Assembly (NCBI GenBank): GCA_030831315.1
Contig: JAURLI010000015.1
Coordinates: 1-64,000 of the forward strand
Length of the DNA stretch: 64,000 nucleotides
Reading direction: 5' to 3'
DNA from: Alphaproteobacteria bacterium
GTDB lineage: Bacteria; Pseudomonadota; Alphaproteobacteria; SMXQ01
Within the stretch, counting starts at the first letter, position 1. Each line of letters starts with the position of its first letter. The notes beneath the pieces are model-generated. The model worked only from the letters and a program-made list of their open reading frames with translations. It had not been told where the DNA came from and searched no databases. Below, piece after piece: positions 38,538 to 48,624 of the stretch. The position numbers and the translations under genes are program-made.

Positions 38538-39407
38538 ATGAACAAGGTCGGCATCATCGGTGCGGGCCAGATGGGCGGCGGCATCGCCATCGTCTGCGCG
38601 CTCGCGGGTTTTCCAGTCGAACTGGTCGACCGCGACAAGACACGCCTTGCCGCCACGGCAAAGCGGATCAAGGCGATCCTTGCGCGGCGCATCGAGCGTG
38701 GCCGCATCGACAAGGCCCATGCCGACAAGGCCCAGAAGCTGATCAAGAGCGGCAACGCCATCAAGGCGATGGCCGATTGCGACATCGTGATAGAGGCCGT
38801 GGCCGAAAAAGAAGAGGTCAAGCGCGCCGTGCTGGCCGAACTGGCCCCGCACCTCGGCAAGAACGCGATCATCGCCACCAATACTTCGACGATCTCCATC
38901 ACCCGCCTGGCAGCGGCGACCGATCGCGCCGATCGATTCATCGGCCTGCATTTCATGAACCCGGTCCCGGCGATGAAGCTGGTGGAAATCATCCGCGGCA
39001 TCGCCACCTCGGACGCCACCTTCAAAACTGTGCGCGACTTCACCGTAAAGCTGGGCAAGGAGCCGGTGCGGGTCGAGGACTTCCCCGCCTTCATCGTCCA
39101 TCGCGTTCTCATGCCGATGATCAACGAAGCGATCTACGCCCTGTATGAAGGTGTGGCGACGATGGAATCGATCGACCAGGCGATGCGGCTCGGCGCCAAT
39201 CATCCGATGGGGCCGCTGGAACTCGCCGACTTCATGGGGCTCGATACCTGCCTTCAGGTCATGCAGGCCCTGAATGACGGGCTGGCCGACAGCAAGTACC
39301 GCCCCTGCCCGCTTCTGGTGAAGTACGTCGAGGCCGGCTGGCTCGGCCGCAAGACCGGACGCGGCTTTTACGACTATTCGGGCGAAAAGCCCGTCCCCAC
39401 CCGCTAA
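38538..39407 (+). CDS. hbd: 3-hydroxybutyryl-CoA dehydrogenase
   Basis: KVGIIGAGQMGGGIAIVCALAGF; FIGLHFMNPVPAMKLVEIIRG; NHPMGPLELADFMGLDTCL. Confidence 0.9.
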   Translation: MNKVGIIGAGQMGGGIAIVCALAGFPVELVDRDKTRLAATAKRIKAILARRIERGRIDKAHADKAQKLIKSGNAIKAMADCDIVIEAVAEKEEVKRAVLAELAPHLGKNAIIATNTSTISITRLAAATDRADRFIGLHFMNPVPAMKLVEIIRGIATSDATFKTVRDFTVKLGKEPVRVEDFPAFIVHRVLMPMINEAIYALYEGVATMESIDQAMRLGANHPMGPLELADFMGLDTCLQVMQALNDGLADSKYRPCPLLVKYVEAGWLGRKTGRGFYDYSGEKPVPTR

Positions 39408-39410
39408 GAG

Positions 39411-40235
39411 ATGGACGCGCCCGCGATTGCCTTCGGCGGGTCGCTGTCGAATTTCGATGCCCTTAAGACCTTGTTCGCCGAGGCCCGCGCGCTTGGCGTG
39501 CCGCCTGAGCGCATGATCTGCACCGGCGATGTCGTCGGCTACTGCGCCGAACCCGAAGTCTGCGTCCAAATGCTGCGCGATAACCCCGTCGCCACCCTCA
39601 TGGGCAATGTCGAAGAGGCCCTCGGCAACGGGTCCGGGGATTGCGGCTGCAACTTCGTCGAAGGCTCCGCCTGCGATGCGCTGTCGGGACGCTGGTATGC
39701 ATTTGCGCGCGACAATATTTCCGAAGAAAGCCGCGCGTGGATGCGCACCCTGCCGCGCTCCCTCGATCTCGACATCGCGGGCCACCGGGTCCACGTACTG
39801 CACGGCGGCGGGCGGCAGATCAACCGCTATGTCTTTGCCAGCGATACTGCCGCCATCGCCGACGAAACCGCGACCTTGCCTGCGGGCACCATCGTCATCG
39901 CGGGGCATTGCGGCCTACCCTTCACGGCGCGGGCAGCAGGAGTGCTGTGGCACAACCCGGGATCGCTCGGCCTTCCCGCCAACGACGGCACGGCGCGGGT
40001 TTGGTACGCGCTGATCGAAGCGGACGGCGGCGGGCTCCGGATTTCCCACCGCGCCCTCGCCTACGATCACCAGGTCGCCGCAGAAAAAATGCGCAAGGCC
40101 GAATTGCCGGAAGCCTACGCGCGGGCACTCGAAACTGGGCTGTGGCCCGATACCGCCATCCTGCCTGCCGCCGAACGGGCAGTAACGGGAAGGGCGCTGG
40201 CCCCAGCGGGAAGCGTCTGGAGACAGGCGCGCTAG
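39411..40235 (+). CDS. Metallophosphoesterase family protein
   Basis: AIAFGGSLSNFDAL, CTGDVVGYCAEPEVCVQMLRDN, VATLMGNVEEAL, HVLHGGG, IAGHCGLPF; first motif degenerate (GGSLSN). Confidence 0.8.
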   Translation: MDAPAIAFGGSLSNFDALKTLFAEARALGVPPERMICTGDVVGYCAEPEVCVQMLRDNPVATLMGNVEEALGNGSGDCGCNFVEGSACDALSGRWYAFARDNISEESRAWMRTLPRSLDLDIAGHRVHVLHGGGRQINRYVFASDTAAIADETATLPAGTIVIAGHCGLPFTARAAGVLWHNPGSLGLPANDGTARVWYALIEADGGGLRISHRALAYDHQVAAEKMRKAELPEAYARALETGLWPDTAILPAAERAVTGRALAPAGSVWRQAR

Positions 40236-40837
40236 CGTGCCTTTTTTACGAAATGCTCGATCAGGGCGATCGCCTCGGGCGATGCCCAATCGGCGGGCCT
40301 CTCGAGCCGGCCGACCTCGCGCCCCGCGGCATCGAAAACGATGGTTGTGGGCAAGCCGCGCACCTTGAGCGACCACTGCACCCGGCTCATCGGATCGGTG
40401 TAAAGGGCAAGGTTGCCGAGCCTGAGACCGGCAAGGAAGGGGCCCGCCTTGGTGGCGCCCTCGCGGTCTTCGTTCAGCGCCACGAGGGCAAAGGGCCGCC
40501 CGGCAAAGCGCGCCGCCAGCCGGTCGAGGGACGGCAGTTCATGGACACAGGGCGCACACCAGGTGGCCCAGAAGTTGAGGACCACCACCTTGCCACGGAA
40601 GGCGACCAGCGTGGTTTCCCTGCCCGATGCGTCGAGAAACGCCGGGACGGCCGGGACGCGGGGGTTTCGCTCAAGGCTAAAGTGTTGTATTTCCCCCGTG
40701 ATCCGGGGAGCCGGACCGGTTCTCTCGGCCGGAGACCAGATGACGGCCAGCGCCGTCGCGGCGGCGAGAAGAGCGAGCACGAAAACGCGCGCGGAAGTTC
40801 CGGTCATCGACTTTATCCCCGTGTCCTTGGGCAACAC
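40232..40837 (-). CDS. TlpA family thiol:disulfide reductase
   Basis: [33 protein letters not shown]-terminal TM/signal anchor. Confidence 0.88.
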   Translation of the reverse strand: MLPKDTGIKSMTGTSARVFVLALLAAATALAVIWSPAERTGPAPRITGEIQHFSLERNPRVPAVPAFLDASGRETTLVAFRGKVVVLNFWATWCAPCVHELPSLDRLAARFAGRPFALVALNEDREGATKAGPFLAGLRLGNLALYTDPMSRVQWSLKVRGLPTTIVFDAAGREVGRLERPADWASPEAIALIEHFVKKAR

Positions 40838-40854
40838 ACTGTTTAGGGCGTGTC

Positions 40855-42291
40855 ATGGCGAAGAGCAACAAGGCGAAGGCCCGGCAGCCGGCCAACCGGC
40901 TTTGGGGCGGACGGTTCAAGACCGGCCCGGCCGAGGCGATGGAACGCATCAATGCCTCCATCGGCTTCGACCAGCGGCTATGGCGTCAGGACATCACCGC
41001 GTCGCGCGCCCATTGCCGCATGCTGATCAGCCGCAAGATCATTCCCGCCAGGGACGGCAAGGCCATCCTCAAGGGCCTCGATGCCGTATGGAAGGAAATC
41101 GAGAGCGGACGCTTCCATTTCCGCACCGCCCTTGAAGACATCCACATGAACGTCGAGGACCGGCTGACCACGCTGATCGGCGACGCGGGCGGCCGCCTGC
41201 ATACGGCGCGCTCGCGCAACGACCAGGTCGCCACCGATTTCCGCCTGTGGGTACGCGATGCGGTTGACGGCATCGAGGCGCGGCTCGCCGACCTTCAGGC
41301 CGCGCTGATCGGCCGCGCGCGCGAGCATGCGGCGACAATCATGCCGGGATTTACGCACCTGCAGACGGCGCAGCCCGTGACCTTCGGCCATCATCTGCTG
41401 GCCTATGTCGAGATGTTCGGCCGTGACCGCGGCCGGATGCGGGATGCGCGCGCGCGCATGAACGAATGCCCGCTGGGCGCGGCCGCGCTCGCCGGCACGT
41501 CTTTTCCCATCGACCGCAAGATGACGGCGAAGGAACTCGGCTTCGACCGGCCGATGGCGAATTCGCTCGATGCCGTTTCGGACCGCGACTTCGCCCTCGA
41601 ATTCCTGGCTGCCGCCGCGATCGCGTCGGGGCATCTGTCGCGGCTGGCCGAAGAGATGGTCGTGTTTTCGTCGGAGCGGTTTCGCTTCCTGCGCCTGTCG
41701 GATGCCTTTTCCACCGGCTCCTCGATCATGCCGCAGAAGCGCAATCCCGACGGTGCCGAACTGGTGCGCGCCAAGACGGGCCGCGTCATGGGTGCCCTGA
41801 CCGCGCTCAGCGTCGTCATGAAGGGCCTGCCGCTCGCCTATTCGAAGGACATGCAGGAAGACAAGGAACCCGTGTTCGAAGGCGCCGACACGCTGGCGCT
41901 GACGCTCGAAGTCATGACCGGCATGGTCGCCGACATGACGGTGAACGCCGAAGCCATGCGGGCGGCGGCCGATGGCGCGTTTTCGACGGCGACCGACCTC
42001 GCCGACTGGCTCGTGCGCGAAGCGGGGCTGACCTTCCGCCAGGCCCATCACGTGTCGGGGCGCATCGTCCGGCTGGCGGAAGAAAAGAACCTCCGCCTCG
42101 ACCAGGTCAGCCTTGCCGACATGCGGTCGGTGGAGCCGCGCATCACCAAGGATGTGTTTGGCGTGCTCGGCGTCGAGCGTTCGGCCGCAAGCCGTGTCAG
42201 CGAAGGCGGCACGTCGCCCGCGCGCGTGCGCAAGGCCATCGCGGCGGCGGAGAAACGCTATCTCGGCGGACGCCGCAAAAAGGCGCTATAG
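40855..42291 (+). CDS. argH: Argininosuccinate lyase
   Basis: [56 protein letters not shown]. Confidence 0.95.
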   Translation: MAKSNKAKARQPANRLWGGRFKTGPAEAMERINASIGFDQRLWRQDITASRAHCRMLISRKIIPARDGKAILKGLDAVWKEIESGRFHFRTALEDIHMNVEDRLTTLIGDAGGRLHTARSRNDQVATDFRLWVRDAVDGIEARLADLQAALIGRAREHAATIMPGFTHLQTAQPVTFGHHLLAYVEMFGRDRGRMRDARARMNECPLGAAALAGTSFPIDRKMTAKELGFDRPMANSLDAVSDRDFALEFLAAAAIASGHLSRLAEEMVVFSSERFRFLRLSDAFSTGSSIMPQKRNPDGAELVRAKTGRVMGALTALSVVMKGLPLAYSKDMQEDKEPVFEGADTLALTLEVMTGMVADMTVNAEAMRAAADGAFSTATDLADWLVREAGLTFRQAHHVSGRIVRLAEEKNLRLDQVSLADMRSVEPRITKDVFGVLGVERSAASRVSEGGTSPARVRKAIAAAEKRYLGGRRKKAL

Positions 42292-42298
42292 TCGCGCC

Positions 42299-42487
42299 AT
42301 GTCCGCCCGGCCCGCTCATCAATGCCCCCGCCGGCCTGCGCCCCTGATGCGCGCGGGGCTGGTGGCGTTCGCCCTGGTTGCGGCACTCGCAGCCTGCGGC
42401 AAGAGCGGCCCGCCCGAACCGCCGCCGGGCGGCAAGGACACGCTCAAGCAGACCTACCCCGCGCCTTCCACCTATCCTGCGCCGTAA
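42299..42487 (+). CDS. Small lipoprotein, LptM/YifL-like
   Basis: 62 aa; lipobox LVAALAAC then GKSGPPEPPP; between argH and lysA. Confidence 0.65.
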   Translation: MSARPAHQCPRRPAPLMRAGLVAFALVAALAACGKSGPPEPPPGGKDTLKQTYPAPSTYPAP

Positions 42488-42514
42488 CCGGCGCGCTTCT
42501 TCGGTCGGACACAG

Positions 42515-43777
42515 ATGGACCATTTCAACTACCGTGACGGCGCCCTGCATGCCGAGGACGTTCCGCTTTCGCGCATCGCCGAGGCCGTGGGCACCCCCGC
42601 CTATGTCTATTCGCAATCGACGCTGGAGGCGCATTACCGCGCCTTCGCCGAGGCTTTCGCCGGGCAGAAGGCGACCGTGTGCTACGCGGTCAAGGCAAAC
42701 TCGAACCAGGCGGTGATCCGCTTGCTCGCGCGCATGGGCGCCGGTGCCGACGTCTTGAGCGAAGGCGAATTGCGCCGGGCGCTTGGCGCGGGCGTGCCCG
42801 CCGCGAAGATCGTCTTTTCCGGCGTCGGCAAGTCGCGCCATGAAATCGCGCTGGCACTGGAGGCGGGCGTCGGCCAGATCAACATCGAATCGGAACCGGA
42901 ACTGGCGCTGATCTCTGACGTCGCAAGCGCGATGGGCAAGCGCGCCGCCGTGGCGCTGCGCGTCAATCCCGACGTCGATGCCCATACCCACGAGAAAATC
43001 ACGACCGGCCGCAAGGAAAACAAATTCGGCATCGACATCGATCGTGCGCCCGCGATCTATGACCGCGCGGGCAAGATGCCGGGCATCGAAGTCGTCGGCG
43101 TTGCCGTGCATATCGGCTCGCAGCTCACCGACCTGACCCCCTTCCGCGACGCCTTCGCCCTGGTGGCCGAACTGGTCGGGCGGCTACGCGCCGCCGGTCA
43201 CGACATCCGCCGCCTCGATCTCGGCGGCGGCCTCGGCGTGCCCTACCAGGACGAGGTACCGCCCAGCCCGGCCGAATATGCAGCCGTGGTGAAGGATGTG
43301 GCCGGGCCGCTTGGCGTCGAGGTGGTGCTGGAACCCGGCCGCCTGATCACCGCCAACGCGGGCATCCTGCTGACCCGCGTGCTGTTCGTAAAAGAGGGCG
43401 ATTCCAAGACCTTCGTGGTGGTCGACGCGGGCATGAACGACCTTATCCGCCCCACCCTCTACGACGCCTGGCACCGCATCGTGCCGGTCGCAGAACGCCC
43501 GCGCGGCACGCCTGAGCGTCCCGTGGACGTGGTCGGGCCGGTCTGCGAGACGGGCGATATTTTCGCCCGCGATCGCGCCCTGCCCGTGCTAAACTCGGGC
43601 GAACTTCTGGCGGTGCGGTCGGCCGGTGCGTATGGCGCGGTCATGGCCTCGACCTACAACAGTCGCCCGCTGCTGCCCGAAGTGCTGGTGAAAGGCGCAA
43701 GCTTCGCCGTCATTCGGCCCCGACAAACAATAGAAGAACTGATGGGCCTTGATGTGATGCCGGACTGGCTCGCCTGA
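42515..43777 (+). CDS. lysA: Diaminopimelate decarboxylase
   Basis: TVCYAVKANSNQAVIRLLARMGAGADVLSEGEL; DLGGGLGVPY; EPGRLITANAGILL; GPVCETGDIFARDR. Confidence 0.95.
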   Translation: MDHFNYRDGALHAEDVPLSRIAEAVGTPAYVYSQSTLEAHYRAFAEAFAGQKATVCYAVKANSNQAVIRLLARMGAGADVLSEGELRRALGAGVPAAKIVFSGVGKSRHEIALALEAGVGQINIESEPELALISDVASAMGKRAAVALRVNPDVDAHTHEKITTGRKENKFGIDIDRAPAIYDRAGKMPGIEVVGVAVHIGSQLTDLTPFRDAFALVAELVGRLRAAGHDIRRLDLGGGLGVPYQDEVPPSPAEYAAVVKDVAGPLGVEVVLEPGRLITANAGILLTRVLFVKEGDSKTFVVVDAGMNDLIRPTLYDAWHRIVPVAERPRGTPERPVDVVGPVCETGDIFARDRALPVLNSGELLAVRSAGAYGAVMASTYNSRPLLPEVLVKGASFAVIRPRQTIEELMGLDVMPDWLA

Positions 43778-43915
43778 CGCCGAACGTCGTCCGGGCGTCG
43801 GCCGTCCGGAGTCCTCGGGGGAGGCGTTTTGTGGCCGCGGCATCGGCGCGTTGAACGCGCCGGAGAAAGGCAGTCGGCGTTGAAGAGCAGCGAGCCTCGT
43901 TCCCCCGTCAGCGAA

Positions 43916-46495
43916 ATGCCCGACGACACGAAAATTCTTTCCGCGCTCGGTCTTGACCGCAAGCTGTGGCTCGCGCGTTTTGCGCTGGCATGGGAGCGCG
44001 CATGGCCGGCCGCCTGGCCGGCGCTGGGTCTGGGCGGTACATTTCTGGCGCTCGGCCTGTTCGATGTTCTTCCGGTCCTGCCTGCGTGGCTGCACGGTAT
44101 CGTGCTCGCCGCCTTTGCCGGCGGCATCGGCTTTGCGCTGTGGCGCGGCTTTCGCGCTTTCCGTTTTCCCGATGTCCCCGGTGCGCGCCGGCGCATCGAA
44201 AACACGAGCGGCTACAGCCACCGTCCGCTGACCCTTGCCGTCGATGAGCTGGCCGCGGGCGGTTCCGACGCAACCTCGCAGGCACTCTGGCACATTCACC
44301 GCGAACGGGTGCTGGCGCGCATTCGCGCGCTCCGGGTCGGCATTCCTGAACCCGGCCTTGCGCGGATCGACACGCTGGCGCTGCGCGGCGCGCTGATCGT
44401 GGTGCTGGTCGTCGGCACCGTGATCGCCTGGGGCGACGGCCTCAACCGCATCGCGCGCGCCATGACGCCCGGCGTCGGTGCCGCCGCGCGCGGCCCTGCC
44501 AGTGTCGATGTCTGGATCACGCCGCCCGCCTACACGGGCCTGCCGCCCATCTTCCTCAGCGCGGGCAAGGACGATCCGGCGAAAAAGAACCTCGTTCTCG
44601 CCTCCACCGCGAAGAAATCCCCCGCCGACGCGGGCAAGCCGGCTCCCGCCATCGGCGGCAAACCCGCGGCCGATGCCCCGGTGGTGGTGCCCGAGGGCTC
44701 GACCATCCTGGTGCAGCTGTCAGGCGGCTGGGGCACGCCGGCACTGGTGGCGGGCGGGCTCGAAGCCGAATTCAAGCCGGTTGCCGACGGCACCTGGAAG
44801 GGCAGCGCCGTACTGCCGCCGGGCTCGGCCGCCAAGCGGCTGGCGATCCGTCAGGGGGCGGGCGAAGTCGCCGGCTGGGCAATTTCGGTGCGCCCCGATT
44901 CAGTGCCCGAGATTCGCTTTTCCGAAGACCCCAATACGTCCAACCGCGGCGCCATGCGCATCGTCGTCGAGGGCGAGGACGATTACGGTTTCCACCAGGC
45001 GAAGCTCTATCTCAACCGCACCCGCGCGGAAGTCGAAACCGACGAGGACGAAGCGGAAGAGACGGCGCTTGCCAAGTTCAACGCGGCCCACTCCATCGAT
45101 CTGGCCCTGCCCGGCTCGAGCGTGCGCGCCATCCGCGAGACCAGCTACCACGACCTGACGGCGCACCCCTGGGCGGGCATGGAAGTCACCATCCAGGTCG
45201 TCGCCCGCGACGGCGCGGGCCAGCCCGCGGTGACCGATCCCATCGCCATCACCCTGCCCGAGCGCTATTTCCGCAATCCGGTGGCCCGCGCGCTGGTGAT
45301 GCTGCGCAAGCAGCTGGTGCTCGATCCCAACACGCGCGACGACGTCTGGAACGAGCTGGTCAACATCGCCACCATTCCGGGGGCGTTCAACAACGATTCC
45401 GTCGTCATCCTGGCGCTCAGGACGATGACGTCGCGGCTTCGCAACGACGAAGGCCTCGGCGCCATCGAGGACGTCCAGAAGCTGATGTGGGACACCGCGC
45501 TCAGGCTTGAGGACGGGCAGCTGTCGCTTGCCGAAAAGCGCATGCGCGAATTGCAGAAAAAGCTGATGGACGCCCTCAACCGCAAGGACAACGAGGAAAT
45601 CCGCAAGCTGATGCAGGAACTGGAAAAGGCGATGGCCGAGTTCCTGCGCGAAATGATGAAGGGCATGAAGGACATGCCGCAGACGGCACAGCCCTTCGAC
45701 CCCAATACGACGACCCTGTCGCCGCAGGATCTGCAGCGCATGCTGGACCGCGCGCGGGAACTGGCCATGACGGGCAATCTCGACGCCGCGCGCCAGATGC
45801 TGTCGATGCTGCGCGAGATGCTTGAGAACCTGAAGAACGGCCGCTTCGCTCAGCGCGGCCAGCAGCAGGGCAACCAGCAGTCGATGCAGATGCTGCGCGA
45901 CCTGCAGGAGATGATGAAGCGCCAGCAGCAGCTGATGGACGAAACCCATCGCCGCTCGCAGGACGGCTCGCAGCAGGGACGCGGCGACAGCCAGCAGGGC
46001 GCCCAACAGCAGCAGGATCTGCAGAAGCAGTTGCAGGACCTGATGCGCCGCTTCGGCGAGATGATGGGCCAGGTGCCCAAATCGCTGGGTGATGCGGAAC
46101 TGGCGATGCGCGAGGCGCTGGATGAACTGAAAAAGGGCCAGCCCGGCCAGGCGGTGCCGCCGCAGGGCCGCGCGCTCGAGGAAATGCAGCGCGGCGCGGG
46201 CGAGTTGATGCAGCAGATGATGCGCCAGTTCGGCCAGGGCCGCGGGCGCGGTCCCGGTCGCGGGCCGGGGTTCGGCGGCCGCCAGCAGTTCGGCGCCATG
46301 CCCAATTACCTCGATCCGCTCGGCCGCCCGTTGCCCAATACCGGGCAGTCCTCGTCCGACGACGTCGAAATTCCCGACGAATCCGATACCCAGCGCGCGC
46401 GCGAAATCCTCGAGGAACTGCGTCGGCGCGCAGGCGAACTGGGCCGCCCGCTGGTGGAAATGGAATATCTGGAAAGGCTGCTGCGCCGCTTCTGA
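43916..46495 (+). CDS. TIGR02302/DUF4175 family membrane protein
   Basis: N-terminal TM helices, Gln/Met-rich C-terminal region, location after lysA. Confidence 0.75.
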   Translation: MPDDTKILSALGLDRKLWLARFALAWERAWPAAWPALGLGGTFLALGLFDVLPVLPAWLHGIVLAAFAGGIGFALWRGFRAFRFPDVPGARRRIENTSGYSHRPLTLAVDELAAGGSDATSQALWHIHRERVLARIRALRVGIPEPGLARIDTLALRGALIVVLVVGTVIAWGDGLNRIARAMTPGVGAAARGPASVDVWITPPAYTGLPPIFLSAGKDDPAKKNLVLASTAKKSPADAGKPAPAIGGKPAADAPVVVPEGSTILVQLSGGWGTPALVAGGLEAEFKPVADGTWKGSAVLPPGSAAKRLAIRQGAGEVAGWAISVRPDSVPEIRFSEDPNTSNRGAMRIVVEGEDDYGFHQAKLYLNRTRAEVETDEDEAEETALAKFNAAHSIDLALPGSSVRAIRETSYHDLTAHPWAGMEVTIQVVARDGAGQPAVTDPIAITLPERYFRNPVARALVMLRKQLVLDPNTRDDVWNELVNIATIPGAFNNDSVVILALRTMTSRLRNDEGLGAIEDVQKLMWDTALRLEDGQLSLAEKRMRELQKKLMDALNRKDNEEIRKLMQELEKAMAEFLREMMKGMKDMPQTAQPFDPNTTTLSPQDLQRMLDRARELAMTGNLDAARQMLSMLREMLENLKNGRFAQRGQQQGNQQSMQMLRDLQEMMKRQQQLMDETHRRSQDGSQQGRGDSQQGAQQQQDLQKQLQDLMRRFGEMMGQVPKSLGDAELAMREALDELKKGQPGQAVPPQGRALEEMQRGAGELMQQMMRQFGQGRGRGPGRGPGFGGRQQFGAMPNYLDPLGRPLPNTGQSSSDDVEIPDESDTQRAREILEELRRRAGELGRPLVEMEYLERLLRRF

Positions 46496-46512
46496 CCGGC
46501 GCGGACCTTTTT

Positions 46513-46561
46513 AAGTCCGCGTCTTTCGGCGCAGCTCTCTTTAATCCGCGCCTTTCGGCGC
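46513..46561. repeat. ~20-bp near-perfect direct repeat at the 3' end of the cpdR-like gene
   Basis: aagtccgcgtctttcggcgc (46513) and taatccgcgcctttcggcgc (46542). Confidence 0.6.
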
Positions 46562-46921
46562 GCGGCCTGCCAGGGTGTCTTCGACCGCGGCGCAAATCTC
46601 ACGCAACGTGAACGGCTTGGCGATGACGCGATGGATCAACTCATCGAGGTTATGTGCGCGCTGGCGCTCGGCCGCGTAGCCCGACATCAGCAGGATTTTC
46701 ATGTCGGGCTTGTCCCGCGCCACCTTGAGGGCAAGCGCGATGCCGTCCATCGCCGGCATGACGATATCGGTCAGCAGCAGATCGAAGGTTTCGCCCTGCA
46801 GGACGTCGAGGGCCTGGAGTCCATCCTCGACCAGCGTGACATCGTGGCCTTCATGGGCAAGGGCGCGGCGAACGAATTCCCGGACCGCACGTTCGTCTTC
46901 GGCGACCAGAATCCGCGCCAT
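46541..46921 (-). CDS. cpdR: Response regulator receiver protein, CpdR-like
   Basis: Single receiver domain MARILVAEDERAVREFVRRALAHEGHDVTLVEDGLQAL..LLLTDIVMPAMDGIALAL..ILLMSGYA..VIAKPF. Confidence 0.7.
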   Translation of the reverse strand: MARILVAEDERAVREFVRRALAHEGHDVTLVEDGLQALDVLQGETFDLLLTDIVMPAMDGIALALKVARDKPDMKILLMSGYAAERQRAHNLDELIHRVIAKPFTLREICAAVEDTLAGRAPKGAD

Positions 46922-46923
46922 GC

Positions 46924-47664
46924 TCAGCGCCCGTTCGCTATGAAGTCGATATTGAGAACCGTGCCTTCTTTCGCCGGGTTCTCCAGACGCGTGACGAAGG
47001 GCGCCGTTTCACCCGGCAACAGGCGCGCCTGGGCGGTGGCGAAGGACCAGTCGGCGATCACGCTGCCGCGGTCGGTGCGCAATGTCGCCTTGAGGCGTGG
47101 AACATCGCGCACGGCGTCGGAGGTGTTGGTAACCTCGCCCTTGACGATGAGAACGACCGTCTTGCCGTCAAGGTCCTGACGGTGCTCCGTGACCTTTATG
47201 GCCAGACCGGCGCCGGGACGCGGCCCCTCGATGCCGAGAAGGGTATAAAGCCGCTCCGCCGGAGGCCAGGCACGGACGACAGTTTCGCGCGCCAGCACCA
47301 GCGATACCCCAAGCGAGACGATCACCAGCAACAGCAACAGCCAACCCGCGCGGCTGCGACGGCTGCCGGCCTGGGCTTCCTGGGCGCGGTGCTGGGCGGC
47401 GGCGCGGGCAGCGAGGCGCGCGGGCGGCGGCGTCAGACCCGCATCCCCGCCCCCCCGGAGCGGCGGCGGATCGACATCCGGCCCGCCGGCAGCCGTATCG
47501 GGCTCCCCGGCCGGTTCGGGCACGACCAGCTTGGGCAGGTCGTCGGCGGGCATCTGGGTCCAGACATTCGCGCATTTCGTGCACCGCACGCGCCGTCCTT
47601 CCGGGCCGAATTGGGCCGGATCCAGCTTGTAGCGTGTGGAGCACGACGGGCAGGTGATGATCAT
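46924..47664 (-). CDS. MJ0042-type zinc-ribbon domain membrane protein
   Basis: MIITCPSCSTRYKLDPAQFGPEGRRVRCTKCANVW; one TM; DUF3426-like C-terminus. Confidence 0.8.
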   Translation of the reverse strand: MIITCPSCSTRYKLDPAQFGPEGRRVRCTKCANVWTQMPADDLPKLVVPEPAGEPDTAAGGPDVDPPPLRGGGDAGLTPPPARLAARAAAQHRAQEAQAGSRRSRAGWLLLLLVIVSLGVSLVLARETVVRAWPPAERLYTLLGIEGPRPGAGLAIKVTEHRQDLDGKTVVLIVKGEVTNTSDAVRDVPRLKATLRTDRGSVIADWSFATAQARLLPGETAPFVTRLENPAKEGTVLNIDFIANGR

Positions 47665-47931
47665 CAGATTGTCCTGAGACGCGCGGGGAATTTTTATAGG
47701 CGCAAGTCCTGACTGGCGCAAGCGGGCCTGCCGCCCGTCGGACTTGTTGTAGGCCAATGATACAGGGCCAAGCTGCATTGCCAATATGGCGAGAATGAGA
47801 TTTCCGGCCAATATCGAGCCGGATGGCTGAAATGTTGCCTTTTCGTGCCCGTTTCCCGGCTTCGGTGTATAACTTGGGCGATTTGCGCGGGCATCCCGCG
47901 CGGAACCCGAAGAAATCGACGGAAACCGCAT

Positions 47932-48624
47932 TTGGTTCGCTTTCAGAACGTCGGCATGCGCTACGGACTCGGTCCGGAGGTTCTCCGCGACGTGAGTTTC
48001 CATCTCCCGCCGGGATCGTTCCATTTCCTGTCCGGGGCGTCGGGCGCAGGAAAGTCCTCGCTGCTGAAACTGATGTACCTGGCCTGCCGGCCGTCACGCG
48101 GGCTGATCAGCCTGTTCGATTCCGACATCGCCACCATGCCGCGCCGCGCCCTGCCCGCCGTCCGCCGCCAGATCGGCGTGGTGTTCCAGGACTTCCGGCT
48201 GCTCGACCACATGAACGTCATCGACAACGTCGCTTTGCCGCTGCGCGTCGCAGGAGCGAAACGCACGGAAATCCGCGACCATGCCCGCGAGTTGCTGAAA
48301 TGGGTGGGGCTCGACGATTGCCTCGATGCCCTGCCGCCGACACTTTCGGGCGGCCAGAAACAGCGCGTCGCCATTGCGCGCGCCGTCATTTCAAGGCCGC
48401 TGCTGCTGCTCGCCGACGAGCCGACCGGCAACGTCGATGACACCATAGCCATGCGGCTGCTGCGCCTGTTCGAGGAGCTCAACCGCCTCGGCACCACGGT
48501 GCTGATCGCGACCCATAACGAAAACCTGATCCGCCGCGCGGGCCGCCCGCGCCTGCATCTCTCGGGCGGCGAACTGACCGGCCCCTTCCATGGCGCCGCC
48601 GCCGGCGAAGAAGGGCGCGCGTGA
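47932..48624 (+). CDS. ftsE: Cell division ATP-binding protein FtsE (probable TTG start)
   Basis: FLSGASGAGKSSLLKLMY Walker A; VFQDFRLLDHMNVIDNVALPLRV; LSGGQKQRVAIARA; LLADEPTGNVD; followed by ftsX. Confidence 0.88.
   Translation: MVRFQNVGMRYGLGPEVLRDVSFHLPPGSFHFLSGASGAGKSSLLKLMYLACRPSRGLISLFDSDIATMPRRALPAVRRQIGVVFQDFRLLDHMNVIDNVALPLRVAGAKRTEIRDHARELLKWVGLDDCLDALPPTLSGGQKQRVAIARAVISRPLLLLADEPTGNVDDTIAMRLLRLFEELNRLGTTVLIATHNENLIRRAGRPRLHLSGGELTGPFHGAAAGEEGRA

Noticed and set aside
38532-39908. 458-aa minus-strand ORF opposite hbd and metallophosphoesterase
   Set aside because: Crosses two supported genes; no motif.
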